Shown in pieces: positions 1 to 8,263 of a stretch of DNA of 64,000 nt (positions are counted from its first letter, which is position 1; every line of letters begins with the position of its first letter). The position numbers and the translations under genes were made by a program. Source of the stretch: Deinococcus hopiensis KR-140 (GTDB lineage Bacteria; Deinococcota; Deinococci; Deinococcales; Deinococcaceae); assembly GCF_900176165.1 (NCBI RefSeq), contig NZ_FWWU01000001.1, positions 1 to 64,000 on the forward strand, written 5' to 3'. Under the pieces are notes generated by a model, which saw only the letters and a list, made by a program, of their open reading frames with translations, did not search any database and was not told the origin of the DNA.

Positions 1-8
1 CAACTTCA

Positions 9-29
9 CCGACCTTCGCCGAAGGTCGG
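9..29. terminator. Hairpin upstream of the sugar ABC operon
   Basis: A perfect 9-bp stem (9-17 with 21-29) closes a 3-base loop. It lies 30 bases before the first start codon, so it could end the preceding unseen gene or form part of the operon leader. There is no T-run after it, so the terminator call is weak. Confidence 0.35.
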
Positions 30-59
30 GGAGCCACTCTGCCGCCCGAAGAGGAGACT

Positions 60-1589
60 ATGCCTGAACCACACCCAAGCCACGACATCACCTTCGAGCG
101 CATCGGTAAAACGTTTGGGACAGTCACCGTCCTGCAGGACGTCAGCTTCACCATCCCCGCGGGAACGGTGCACGCCCTCCTCGGTGAAAACGGCGCCGGC
201 AAGAGCACCCTCATGAAGATCCTCAGCGGGTACCATACCCCCACAACCGGGGAAATTCGCCTGGGCAACCAGCCGGTGCACTTCCAGAGCAGCCGCGACG
301 CCGAACACGTCGGCATCGTCTTGATCCACCAGGAATTCAACCTCGCCGAAGACCTCACGGTGGCGCAGAACATCTACCTGGGCCGTGAACCGGGTGGAAG
401 GCTCATCGACGACAACAGCATGGTTCGGGGCGCACAAGAAGCGCTGAACCGTCTCGGCGTGGCCCTCGATCCCCGCACCCGCGTCCGTGACCTCACCGTT
501 CCTCAGAAGCAACTGGTCGAGATCGCCAAAGCGCTCTCGCGCAACGCCCGCGTCCTGATCATGGACGAACCGACCGCCACCCTCACCACCCGCGAAACGG
601 AAATTCTGTTCAACCTCATTCGCAACCTGCGCGACGAGGGCGTCACCATCCTCTACATCAGCCACAAACTCGACGAAGTCAAAGCCCTCGCGGATCACGT
701 CACCGTACTCCGAGACGGACGGTACATCCTCAGCCAGGACGCCTCCACCCTCACCCCGCACGAAATGGCAAACCTCATGGTTGGTCGGGAACTGGAAGAC
801 ATGTTCCCACCCAAAAATGTCCACCAGCAGGCAGAACTGCTCAGCGTGGAACGTCTCAGCGTTCCCGGCTGGATTGATGACCTCACCTTCACCCTGCATG
901 CCGGGGAAGTGCTCGGCTTCGCCGGGCTGGTCGGCGCAGGCCGCACCGAAGCGTTCGAGGGGCTGCTGGGCTTACGGCCACACACCGTGGGGCAGGTGCG
1001 CATCAACAACCGGCTCACCCGCCTCGGCAGTCCGAGGCGCGGCGTCAAGGCGGGCCTCGTCTACCTCAGCGAAGACCGCAAAGGCAAAGGCGTGCACGTC
1101 GATTTCGACCTGAGGCCCAACCTGACCCTGATGACGCTCAAGAAGTACGCCAAACCGCTGCTGGACGCCAAATCCGAGCACGCGGCCATCCAGCGCGCCG
1201 CACAGGAATACAACATCCGCACCGGGCGGCTCGACGTGCCTGCCAGCGCCCTTTCCGGCGGGAACCAGCAGAAACTCGCGCTGGGAAAAATCCTGGAACT
1301 CGACCCGAACATCGTCATCCTGGACGAACCCACCCGCGGCGTCGACGTTGGCGCGAAGCGCGAAATCTACCACCTGATCCACCGCCTCGCCGAGCAGGGC
1401 AAGGGCGTCATCGTGATCAGCAGTGAAATGCAGGAACTGCTGGGCGTCTGCCACCGCCTGATCGTGCTTCACAACCGCACCATCAGCGGCGAACTTGTCG
1501 GCGATCACATGACCGAGCGGGAAGTCATTCAGTACGCCACCGGCCTGAAAAACCAGACGCAAAGGAGCACTGCGCATGTCTACGCCTAA
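60..1589 (+). CDS. Sugar ABC transporter ATP-binding protein (RbsA/XylG type)
   Basis: A 509-residue duplicated ATPase that powers import of a monosaccharide or polyol across the inner membrane. The first half carries a full Walker A (GENGAGKST, near residue 44). The second half has the degenerate P-loop GLVGAGRTE and the signature LSGGNQQK, as is usual for the ribose/xylose/galactose (CUT2) class. Its length matches that family. The ATG follows GAGGAG by a few bases. The permease start overlaps its 3' end and a periplasmic binding protein follows, so the transporter is complete. The substrate cannot be read from the sequence. The downstream isomerase, ebo-type genes and transketolase suggest a sugar or cyclitol used in that pathway. 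Confidence 0.93.
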   Translation: MPEPHPSHDITFERIGKTFGTVTVLQDVSFTIPAGTVHALLGENGAGKSTLMKILSGYHTPTTGEIRLGNQPVHFQSSRDAEHVGIVLIHQEFNLAEDLTVAQNIYLGREPGGRLIDDNSMVRGAQEALNRLGVALDPRTRVRDLTVPQKQLVEIAKALSRNARVLIMDEPTATLTTRETEILFNLIRNLRDEGVTILYISHKLDEVKALADHVTVLRDGRYILSQDASTLTPHEMANLMVGRELEDMFPPKNVHQQAELLSVERLSVPGWIDDLTFTLHAGEVLGFAGLVGAGRTEAFEGLLGLRPHTVGQVRINNRLTRLGSPRRGVKAGLVYLSEDRKGKGVHVDFDLRPNLTLMTLKKYAKPLLDAKSEHAAIQRAAQEYNIRTGRLDVPASALSGGNQQKLALGKILELDPNIVILDEPTRGVDVGAKREIYHLIHRLAEQGKGVIVISSEMQELLGVCHRLIVLHNRTISGELVGDHMTEREVIQYATGLKNQTQRSTAHVYA

Positions 1590-2592
1590 TACCCCCACCT
1601 CGTCCTTGCCCTCCCGAGCGTCATCCGGAAAGGGCCTCCTCACCCGTATCGGCACGCTCGGACCGCTGCTTGGACTGCTCGCCCTGATGCTGGTCGCCAC
1701 CGGCCTGAATTCTGACTTCCTCACCGTAAGTAACCTCTCGAACGTCCTGACCCGCGCGGCCTTCATCGGCATCATCGCCGTCGGCATGACCTTCGTCATT
1801 ATCTCCGGCGGCATCGACCTGTCCGTCGGTTCCCTGGCCGCTTTGATCGCCGGTTCCATGATTCTGACGATGAACGCCATCCTCTCCACCTTCGGAACAG
1901 GCTGGATGACCATTTTCCTCGGCATGCTCGCCGCCCTGATCCTCGGCAGCCTCGCTGGGCTCCTGCACGGACTGGCCATCACCAAAGGGCGCATCGAGCC
2001 GTTCATCGTCACGCTCGGTACGCTGGGGATCTACCGCGCGTTCCTCACGTACCTCTCGCAGGGCGGTTCCATCTCCCTCGACGCGACCGTGAGCGAACGC
2101 TACGGAAACGTGTACTACGGCGCGGTGCTCGGCATCCCGATTCCCATCCTGGTGTTTGCCGCGGTGGCGCTCGTCGGCGGGCTGATCCTCAACCGCACCC
2201 GCTACGGCCGGTACGTCCAGGCCATCGGCAGCAACGAGCAGGTCGCCCGGTACTCCGCCGTGAACGTCAGCGCCGTCAAGATCGGCACCTACGTCCTGCT
2301 CGGCATCTGCGTGGCCATCGCCACCATCCTGTACGTTCCCCGCCTCGGCAGCGCTTCCCCCTCCACAGGCCTGCTGTGGGAACTGGAGGCCATCGCCGCG
2401 GTCATCATCGGCGGCACAGCCCTCAAAGGCGGCACCGGCCGCATCTGGGGGACTGTCGTCGGCGCGATCCTCCTGGTCACGATCAGCAACGTCTTGAACC
2501 TCACCAACATCATCAGCGAGTACCTCAACGCTGCCGTGCAAGGCCTCGTGATCATCCTCGTCGCTTTCTTCCAACGTGGAAGTCGCAAGTAG
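1576..2592 (+). CDS. Sugar ABC transporter permease (RbsC type)
   Basis: A 338-residue integral membrane protein that forms the translocation channel with the upstream ATPase. It has many hydrophobic segments and the conserved block GMTFVIISGGIDLSVGS near residue 70, a hallmark of RbsC/XylH/AraH permeases. The region ending in ALKGGTGRIWGT near residue 290 is also typical. The ATG at 1576 follows AAAGGAG and overlaps the ATPase gene by 14 bases, so the two are translationally coupled. The gap of about 90 bases before the binding-protein gene carries that gene's own ribosome site. Family assignment is firm; substrate is unknown. Confidence 0.93.
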   Translation: MSTPNTPTSSLPSRASSGKGLLTRIGTLGPLLGLLALMLVATGLNSDFLTVSNLSNVLTRAAFIGIIAVGMTFVIISGGIDLSVGSLAALIAGSMILTMNAILSTFGTGWMTIFLGMLAALILGSLAGLLHGLAITKGRIEPFIVTLGTLGIYRAFLTYLSQGGSISLDATVSERYGNVYYGAVLGIPIPILVFAAVALVGGLILNRTRYGRYVQAIGSNEQVARYSAVNVSAVKIGTYVLLGICVAIATILYVPRLGSASPSTGLLWELEAIAAVIIGGTALKGGTGRIWGTVVGAILLVTISNVLNLTNIISEYLNAAVQGLVIILVAFFQRGSRK

Positions 2593-2685
2593 ATCCGCGT
2601 CCCTCAGGAGGTTGACGTCCCACCGCCACGCTCCGTCCGCTGCACCCATCCCGCCGCCCATCACCTTTCCAACCGGAGGAACCGC

Positions 2686-3639
2686 ATGAATACCATTGCC
2701 CGCTTTGCCATCCTGACCGCCCTGATCGCCAGCAGCTCCAGCCTCGCTCAGAACAACAAGGTCATCGTTGGGGTCTCTATTCCCGCTGCCGATCACGGCT
2801 GGACCGCCGGTGTGGTGTACCACGCCAACGAAGCGAAAAAAGCGCTCGAGCAGCAATACCCCGGTGTGCAAATCATCGTGAAGACCGCCAAAGACGCCAA
2901 CGAACAGGCCAACCAGATTCAGGACCTCCTGACCGTCAACAAAATCAACACGCTGGTGATTCTTCCCCAGGAGAGCGCTCCCCTAACGCGTCCCGTCGCA
3001 GCCCTGAAAGCCAAAGGCGTCTTCGTGACGGTGGTGGACCGCGGACTCACCGATCCGAAAGCGCAGGACGCCTACGTCGCTGGGGACAACCCCGGTTTCG
3101 GCCGCATTTCAGCTGCGTACCTGAACAGCCGTCTGGGCACCAAAGGTGGAAACGTGGTGGTGCTCCGCGGCATTCCCACGGTGATCGACAACCAACGCAA
3201 CGACGCCTTCAGGGAGGTAATCGGCAAGAACCCCAACATCAAAATCCTGGATGCCAAGTACGCCAACTGGAATGCCGACGACGCCTTCAAAGTCATGCAG
3301 GACTACCTGACGCGCTTCCCGAAAATCGACGCCGTCTGGGCATCGGATGACGACATGGCCATGGGCGCCCTCAAGGCCATCCAGCAGGCCCGGCGCACCG
3401 ACATCAAGATCCTGCTCGGCGGCGCGGGGAAGAAAGAAGTGATCAAGGGCATTCTCGACGGCAACACCCTCATGCCCGCCAACGTCACCTACCCCTCCAG
3501 CATGATTGCCGACGCTATGAAGCTCACCATCGCCAGCCGGGTGACCGGTAAGGCCATGAAGCCCAGCACCATCATTCCATCCGTTCTGGTCGTAAAGAAC
3601 AACGCCAGCAAGTTCTACTTCCCCAACTCGCCCTTCTGA
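2686..3639 (+). CDS. Sugar ABC transporter substrate-binding protein
   Basis: A 317-residue periplasmic binding protein of the ribose/galactose (Peripla_BP_4) type that delivers the ligand to the ABC complex. It starts with a Sec signal peptide ending near SSLAQ (residues 1-22). The mature part shows the family pattern VGVSIPAADHGWTAG, then VVDRGL, then VWASDDDMAMGALKA. The ATG follows a good GGAGG site. A strong hairpin lies immediately after the stop codon. A close paralog, easily more than half identical by eye, is encoded alone at 26559-27515. That copy keeps the same ligand-pocket motifs, so the two may bind related sugars. Confidence 0.92.
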   Translation: MNTIARFAILTALIASSSSLAQNNKVIVGVSIPAADHGWTAGVVYHANEAKKALEQQYPGVQIIVKTAKDANEQANQIQDLLTVNKINTLVILPQESAPLTRPVAALKAKGVFVTVVDRGLTDPKAQDAYVAGDNPGFGRISAAYLNSRLGTKGGNVVVLRGIPTVIDNQRNDAFREVIGKNPNIKILDAKYANWNADDAFKVMQDYLTRFPKIDAVWASDDDMAMGALKAIQQARRTDIKILLGGAGKKEVIKGILDGNTLMPANVTYPSSMIADAMKLTIASRVTGKAMKPSTIIPSVLVVKNNASKFYFPNSPF

Positions 3640-3649
3640 GCCTCACCCC

Positions 3650-3681
3650 GCAGGAGGCCCGTGTTGATGCGGGCCTCCTGC
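3650..3681 (+). terminator. Terminator hairpin after the ABC operon
   Basis: A perfect 12-bp GC-rich stem (3650-3661 with 3670-3681) closes an 8-base loop, starting 11 bases after the binding-protein stop codon. Only a short pyrimidine stretch follows, so termination may be partial. It separates the transporter operon from the isomerase/ebo-type operon. Confidence 0.7.
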
Positions 3682-3772
3682 ACTTCTCTACCGCAACGAC
3701 CTGAACGCCGCCGCACCCGGCCTTGCCACAGCGCGCCCTCTATTCAGAGCAGCTGATGATCTCGGAGGAAAT

Positions 3773-4825
3773 ATGACTGCACCCGTCACTTTGTTTACTG
3801 GACAGTGGGCGGACCTGCCGCTCGCGCAACTCGCGCCCCTGGCCAGGGAAATGGGCTACGACGGCCTGGAACTGGCGTGCTGGGGCGATCACTTCAATGT
3901 TCGCGACGCGCTGCGCGACCCTGGCTACATCCAGCGCATCAAAGACCTGCTGGCCTCCCACGGGCTGCGCTGCTACGCCATCAGCAACCACCTGGTCGGT
4001 CAGGCGGTGTGCGACCCCATCGATGAACGCCACAAAGCCATCCTCCCCGAGCACGTCTGGGGTGACGGTGACCCCGAAGGGGTACGCCAGCGCGCCGCCC
4101 AAGAGATCATGGACACCGCCCGCGCCGCACAGAAGCTCGGGGTCAGCGTGGTCAACGGCTTCACCGGTTCCTCCATCTGGCACTCCATCTACGCCTTCCC
4201 CCCGACCAGTCAGGCCTTCTGGGACGCAGGTTTCAAGGACTTCAGCCGCCGGTGGCTGTCCATCCTGGAGGTCTTCGACCAATGCGGCGTGAACTTCGCG
4301 CTGGAAGTCCATCCCACCGAGATCGCGTTTGACATTGCCAGCAGCACGCGTGCGCTGGAAGCGCTGGGACACCACCCACGCTTCGGCTTTAATTACGACG
4401 CGTCCCACCTGGCCTACCAGCATGTGGACTACATCGAGTTTATCCGTCAGTTCGCAGACCGCATCTTCCACGTGCACCTCAAAGACGTCTGGTGGGGTCA
4501 CGGCAACGGGCACGTCGGCGTGTTTGGCGGCCATACCAGCTTCGGCGACTCCAGGCGGTACTGGGATTTCCGTTCCCTCGGACGTGGAGACCTCAAGTTC
4601 GAGGACATCATCGTGGCGTTGAAAGACGTCCGTTACGCGGGTCCCCTCAGTGTGGAGTGGGAAGACAGCCGCATGGACCGGGTTCACGGTGGAACCGAAA
4701 GCGCCGCTTTCGTGCGCAAGCTCAATTTCCCCACCTCTCAAGTCGCCTTCGACCGGGCCTTTGACCGCACGGTTCAGAACGGGGAAGCGGAGGCTCCCCC
4801 CGTCCTGCCGAGGGAAGAGGTGTGA
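3773..4825 (+). CDS. Sugar phosphate isomerase/epimerase (AP endonuclease-2 TIM barrel)
   Basis: A 350-residue TIM-barrel protein of the xylose-isomerase-like/IolE family. It probably interconverts keto sugars or inositol derivatives. Visible metal-site signatures include ALEVHPTEIAFD near residue 180, NYDASHLAYQ near 205, FHVHLKD near 235 and the terminal SVEWEDSRMD near 295. The ATG follows GGAGGAA. Its last codons overlap the GTG start of the cyclase gene (GTGA), so it is the first gene of the ebo-type operon. It may prepare the imported sugar for that pathway. The substrate is not predictable from sequence alone. Confidence 0.85.
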   Translation: MTAPVTLFTGQWADLPLAQLAPLAREMGYDGLELACWGDHFNVRDALRDPGYIQRIKDLLASHGLRCYAISNHLVGQAVCDPIDERHKAILPEHVWGDGDPEGVRQRAAQEIMDTARAAQKLGVSVVNGFTGSSIWHSIYAFPPTSQAFWDAGFKDFSRRWLSILEVFDQCGVNFALEVHPTEIAFDIASSTRALEALGHHPRFGFNYDASHLAYQHVDYIEFIRQFADRIFHVHLKDVWWGHGNGHVGVFGGHTSFGDSRRYWDFRSLGRGDLKFEDIIVALKDVRYAGPLSVEWEDSRMDRVHGGTESAAFVRKLNFPTSQVAFDRAFDRTVQNGEAEAPPVLPREEV

Positions 4826-5988
4826 GCACGAGGAGCATCCAGCAGGACTTCACGGTGCGGCACCAGTACCCTGTGCACTTCACGCGCGGCGTGTTCGACC
4901 TGGAAAACCCGCTGCTGTCGCTGGAACTGCGGGGCCCTGAACAACCTGGCAAAGTGCTGTTCGTCCTCGACGAGGGCGTGGAGCGCGCTTTCCCAAGCGT
5001 TGTTCAGGACATCGAGAGGTACTTCGGGGCGCATGGTATTCCCGTGGTGCAGCTGTTGATCCTGCCGGGGGGGGAGCAGGTCAAAAACGATCCTTCGTTT
5101 CTGGTGAACCTCTACGAAGCCCTGGACGTCCATCACATCGACCGGCACGACCATGTGGTCGTGCTTGGCGGCGGCGCACTCACCGATCTGGTGGGCTTCG
5201 CCGCCTCCACCAGCCACCGGGGAATTCGGCTGATTCGTCTGCCCAGCACGGTGCTCGGCCAGAACGACGCTGCGGTAGGCGTGAAAACCAGCGTGAACCT
5301 CTTCGGTAAGAAAAACTGGCTGGGAACGTTCACGCCGCCCAAAGCGGTCATCAACGACCTGCTTTTCCTGGAAGGGCTCTCCCAGCGGGACTGGCTGTGC
5401 GGCCTTGCGGAAGCCGTCAAGGTGGCCCTGATTAAAGACCGGGCGTTTTTCGAATGGCTGGAACGGCACGCTGCGCAGCTCAACCAGCGTGACCTGGACG
5501 CCATGGAGTACGCCGTGTTCCGCTGCGCTGAGCTTCACCTCGAGCACATCGGGCGATCCGGAGATCCGTTCGAGCGCGGCTCCAGCCGTCCACTGGATTA
5601 CGGCCACTGGGCCGCACACAAACTGGAGAGCATCAGCGCTCACCGCATTCGCCATGGGGAAGCCGTCGCGTTCGGAGTGGCCCTCGACGCCATGTACGCC
5701 CACCTGACGGGCATGCTGTCAGCCAGGCAGTTGGAGCGCATTCTGCATCTGTTCCGGGCGTTGCGTCTGCCGTACCTGTACCGCGAGTGCGCCGCACGGG
5801 ACGCCCAGGGCGGGTGGGCCCTCCTGGAAGGTCTGCAAGAATTCAGGGAGCATCTGGGTGGACGCCTTACCATCAGCCTGATTCCAACCATAGGCGAGCA
5901 GGTCGACGTGCATCATGTGGACGCCGCCATCCTCGAGCAGGCCTACACGAACCTCGTCGAAACGGAGGTGCTTTATGCTCACCCGTGA
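4822..5988 (+). CDS. eboD: EboD-like sugar phosphate cyclase (3-dehydroquinate synthase superfamily)
   Basis: A 388-residue NAD- and metal-dependent cyclase-fold protein. Nucleotide-binding motifs are LPGGEQVK near residue 75 and VVLGGGALTDLVGF near 113, followed by GLAEAVKVALIKD near 195. The metal-site region reads DYGHWAAHKLE near 255 and RHGEAVAFGVALD near 275. In shikimate-pathway enzymes the first of these is NxGHTxxHAxE, so the D and W here argue against ordinary AroB. The operon context matches EboD of the ebo cluster, known for metabolite export linked to scytonemin in cyanobacteria. The GTG start overlaps the upstream stop. The nearby transketolase and transaldolase suggest a heptulose-phosphate substrate, but this is inference. 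Confidence 0.85.
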   Translation: MSTRSIQQDFTVRHQYPVHFTRGVFDLENPLLSLELRGPEQPGKVLFVLDEGVERAFPSVVQDIERYFGAHGIPVVQLLILPGGEQVKNDPSFLVNLYEALDVHHIDRHDHVVVLGGGALTDLVGFAASTSHRGIRLIRLPSTVLGQNDAAVGVKTSVNLFGKKNWLGTFTPPKAVINDLLFLEGLSQRDWLCGLAEAVKVALIKDRAFFEWLERHAAQLNQRDLDAMEYAVFRCAELHLEHIGRSGDPFERGSSRPLDYGHWAAHKLESISAHRIRHGEAVAFGVALDAMYAHLTGMLSARQLERILHLFRALRLPYLYRECAARDAQGGWALLEGLQEFREHLGGRLTISLIPTIGEQVDVHHVDAAILEQAYTNLVETEVLYAHP

Positions 5989-6280
5989 TGGAAAAACGGT
6001 CCTGCCCCAGAGGGGCTTGCTGGAGAAGTACTACATGGAAACCCGCAACCACCTGCTTGAGCTGGCGGCTTTCCTGGACCGGCTGGACCGCGCTGCCCTG
6101 CAGGATGCCCAGGACGATGAGCGCCTGCTGGCACTGCGCCGCGGCCTGAAGGTCCTCACGCGCGAAGAGGGCGGCCGGGTCAAAGACATTCAAATGACCC
6201 TCAGCGACCAGGACTTCCGAATCCTGGAGATACGGGACCGGCAGAACGCGGTGGGGGCTCCCCTGGTGGGCGAGGGATGA
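5975..6280 (+). CDS. Small uncharacterised protein within the ebo-type operon
   Basis: A 101-residue, charged, probably helical protein that I do not recognise. The start was set at 5975 because GGAGGTG lies six bases upstream and the ATG overlaps the end of eboD by 14 bases. Its stop overlaps the next ATG (ATGA), so it is translated in lockstep with both neighbours. Residues 10-60 form an amphipathic helical stretch (LLEKYYMETRNHLLELAAFL) and the middle is rich in Asp, Glu and Arg. There is no signal peptide or membrane segment. It occupies a position where ebo clusters often carry the larger EboA, but it is less than half that size and shows no clear resemblance. Confidence 0.75.
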   Translation: MLTRDGKTVLPQRGLLEKYYMETRNHLLELAAFLDRLDRAALQDAQDDERLLALRRGLKVLTREEGGRVKDIQMTLSDQDFRILEIRDRQNAVGAPLVGEG

Positions 6281-7092
6281 AGTACATCGATCTACACGCG
6301 CATATGGTGTCGCGCACGACCGAGGACTACGAGAAGATGACGCTCAGTGGATGCGTGGCCGTCACTGAACCCGCCTTCTGGTCTGGACGTGACCGCACTG
6401 GTCCAGAAGCCTTCCGGGACTACTTCGATCACCTCACCACCTTTGAACCGGAGCGTGCAAAGCAGTACCACATCCGGCATTACTGCTGGCTGTGCCTGAA
6501 CCCGAAAGAAGGCGAGGACCGCACGCTCGCGCGCGAAGTTCTCGCGTTCATCCCCGACTTCCTCAATCGTCCCACCGTGCTGGGCATCGGAGAAATCGGG
6601 CTGAACCGAGTGACCCGCAATGAACTGGCGACGTTTCTGGACCACGTGGAGCTCGCCCTGGAACACCACCAGATGATTCACATTCACACTCCCCATCTGG
6701 AGGACAAGCACAAGGGCACCCGCGTCATTGTGGATACGCTGGCCAGGGAGAGCCGCATCGACCCTTCGCGCGTGATGATCGATCACGCCGAGGAACACAC
6801 CATCGAGATGATTCTGGACGCTGGATTCTGGACGGGGCTGACCCTTTACCCGCGTACCAAAGCCAGCCCAGGGCGGGCCATCGACATGCTGGAGATGCAC
6901 GGCCTGGACCGGATCTGCGTGGCCTCTGCGTGTGACTGGGCCCCAAGTGACGCCCTGGCCGTGCCGCACTTCATACAGGAGATGCGCCGCCGGGGCCACC
7001 AGGAAGAAGACATCGCGCGCGTGGTGATGGGCAACCCCACGGACTTCCTCTCCCAGAACCCCAAATTTGAGGCCGGGCATGCGGTTCGGTGA
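6277..7092 (+). CDS. eboB: EboB-like TatD-family metal-dependent hydrolase
   Basis: A 271-residue amidohydrolase-superfamily TIM barrel. Metal ligands are visible as the N-terminal LHAH, the central GEIGL near residue 108, IHIHTPH near 131, IDHAEEH near 167 and ACDW near 213, which is the TatD order. In ebo clusters the TatD-like member is EboB; its reaction there is unproven. The ATG overlaps the preceding stop, and the 3' end overlaps the eboE start, so expression is coupled. The protein is cytoplasmic, with no signal peptide. Family is confident; the Ebo role rests on gene order. Confidence 0.85.
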   Translation: MKYIDLHAHMVSRTTEDYEKMTLSGCVAVTEPAFWSGRDRTGPEAFRDYFDHLTTFEPERAKQYHIRHYCWLCLNPKEGEDRTLAREVLAFIPDFLNRPTVLGIGEIGLNRVTRNELATFLDHVELALEHHQMIHIHTPHLEDKHKGTRVIVDTLARESRIDPSRVMIDHAEEHTIEMILDAGFWTGLTLYPRTKASPGRAIDMLEMHGLDRICVASACDWAPSDALAVPHFIQEMRRRGHQEEDIARVVMGNPTDFLSQNPKFEAGHAVR

Positions 7093-8263
7093 CCTGCATC
7101 TCACGTACTGCATGAACGTCCACCCCACGGGAAATTTCGAGGATCTCCTGCACACCCTCCGCGAGGTGGTCTTGCCGCTCAAGGAGGACTTCAGCCCCGA
7201 CCTTCCATTCGGTCTGGGCCTATGGATCCCCGGGGCTGAAGCCGCTGAGGTTCTGCGGCGCATCGGGGAGCTTCAGGAGTTTCTGCGCCGGCACGGCCTG
7301 TACGTGTTCACCATGAATGGATTTCCGTATGGGACGTTCCACGGCACACGGGTGAAAGAACAGGTTCACCATCCGGACTGGCGGACACGCGACCGAGTGG
7401 AGTACACCCTCCGCCTCGCGCAAATTCTCGCCACGTTGCTGCCGGACGGTGTGCAGGGCAGCATCTCCACCAGCCCGCTGTCGTACCGGACCTGGGTAGA
7501 TGGGCACGACGCTGCCGTGTGGACGAACCTGCTGGAGCACCTGCTGGAAGTCGTGGTGGAGTTGCACAGGCTCCGCACTGAGCAGGGAAAAACGGTGGTG
7601 TTGTGCCTGGAGCCTGAACCGGATGGCCTGCTCGGCACCACGGCTGAACTCCTGGATTTCGCCGAAGACCATCTGCTTTCCTCCGGGGTGCAGCGGCTCT
7701 CGACCCTGCTGAACGTCGCGGAAGGGGAAGCGAGGACCGTGCTGCTGCGGCACCTGGGAGGCTGCCTGGACACCTGCCATCTGGCCGTCGGTTACGAGAA
7801 GCCGTTGCAGGTCTTGCAGCGCTACCGCGACATTGGATTCCAGGTCGGGAAGATTCAGCTGAGCTCCGCTCTGAAAGTCACCTTGCCGCAGGACCGTTCG
7901 CCGCTACGGGAGGCGCTGCAGTCCCTGGACGATCCCACGTACCTACATCAGGTGGTGGCGTTGAGGCAAAGCGGAGACGTGCAGGGCTATCAGGATCTCC
8001 CCAGCGCCCTTCAGCACCTGGACGACCCAGCGGCGGTGGAGTGGCGGGTGCACTTCCACGTTCCCCTTTTCGTGGAGCACTTTGGGAAGCTGACGTCCAC
8101 ACAGCAGGAACTGAGGGAAGTGCTGAACACCCTGCCCCTGTGGCAATGCAATCACCTGGAAGTGGAGACCTACACCTGGCAGGTGTTGCCCGAAGGGATG
8201 CGGCTCCCCTTGCGGGAGAGCCTTCTCCGGGAACTGAGGTGGGTGCAGCGTGTCCTCACTTGA
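7079..8263 (+). CDS. eboE: EboE-like metabolite traffic protein (TIM barrel)
   Basis: A 394-residue protein resembling EboE, a xylose-isomerase-like TIM-barrel family found only with other ebo genes. Useful landmarks are LHLTYCMNVHP at the N terminus, VVLCLEPEPDGLL near residue 178, GGCLDTCHLAVGYE near 226 and HFHVPLF near 325. The Glu/His-rich positions fit a metal site. I chose the ATG at 7079 because GAGG lies just upstream; a TTG at 7067 would add four residues. Both options overlap eboB. The following UbiA-type gene starts inside its last codons, so the order B-E-C-F is tightly packed. Confidence 0.85.
   Translation: MRFGDLHLTYCMNVHPTGNFEDLLHTLREVVLPLKEDFSPDLPFGLGLWIPGAEAAEVLRRIGELQEFLRRHGLYVFTMNGFPYGTFHGTRVKEQVHHPDWRTRDRVEYTLRLAQILATLLPDGVQGSISTSPLSYRTWVDGHDAAVWTNLLEHLLEVVVELHRLRTEQGKTVVLCLEPEPDGLLGTTAELLDFAEDHLLSSGVQRLSTLLNVAEGEARTVLLRHLGGCLDTCHLAVGYEKPLQVLQRYRDIGFQVGKIQLSSALKVTLPQDRSPLREALQSLDDPTYLHQVVALRQSGDVQGYQDLPSALQHLDDPAAVEWRVHFHVPLFVEHFGKLTSTQQELREVLNTLPLWQCNHLEVETYTWQVLPEGMRLPLRESLLRELRWVQRVLT

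Noticed and set aside
972..2012. Minus-strand frame spanning the ATPase/permease junction
   Set aside because: Crosses two well-supported plus-strand genes and has no motifs.
1621..2871. Long minus-strand frame of 416 codons opposite the permease gene
   Set aside because: It is the antisense shadow of a GC-rich, well-supported permease, with no ribosome site and a low-complexity Asp/Gly/His-rich product.
4822..5988. Ordinary shikimate-pathway aroB
   Set aside because: The metal/substrate motif is altered, and the gene is locked in an ebo-type operon rather than with aro genes.
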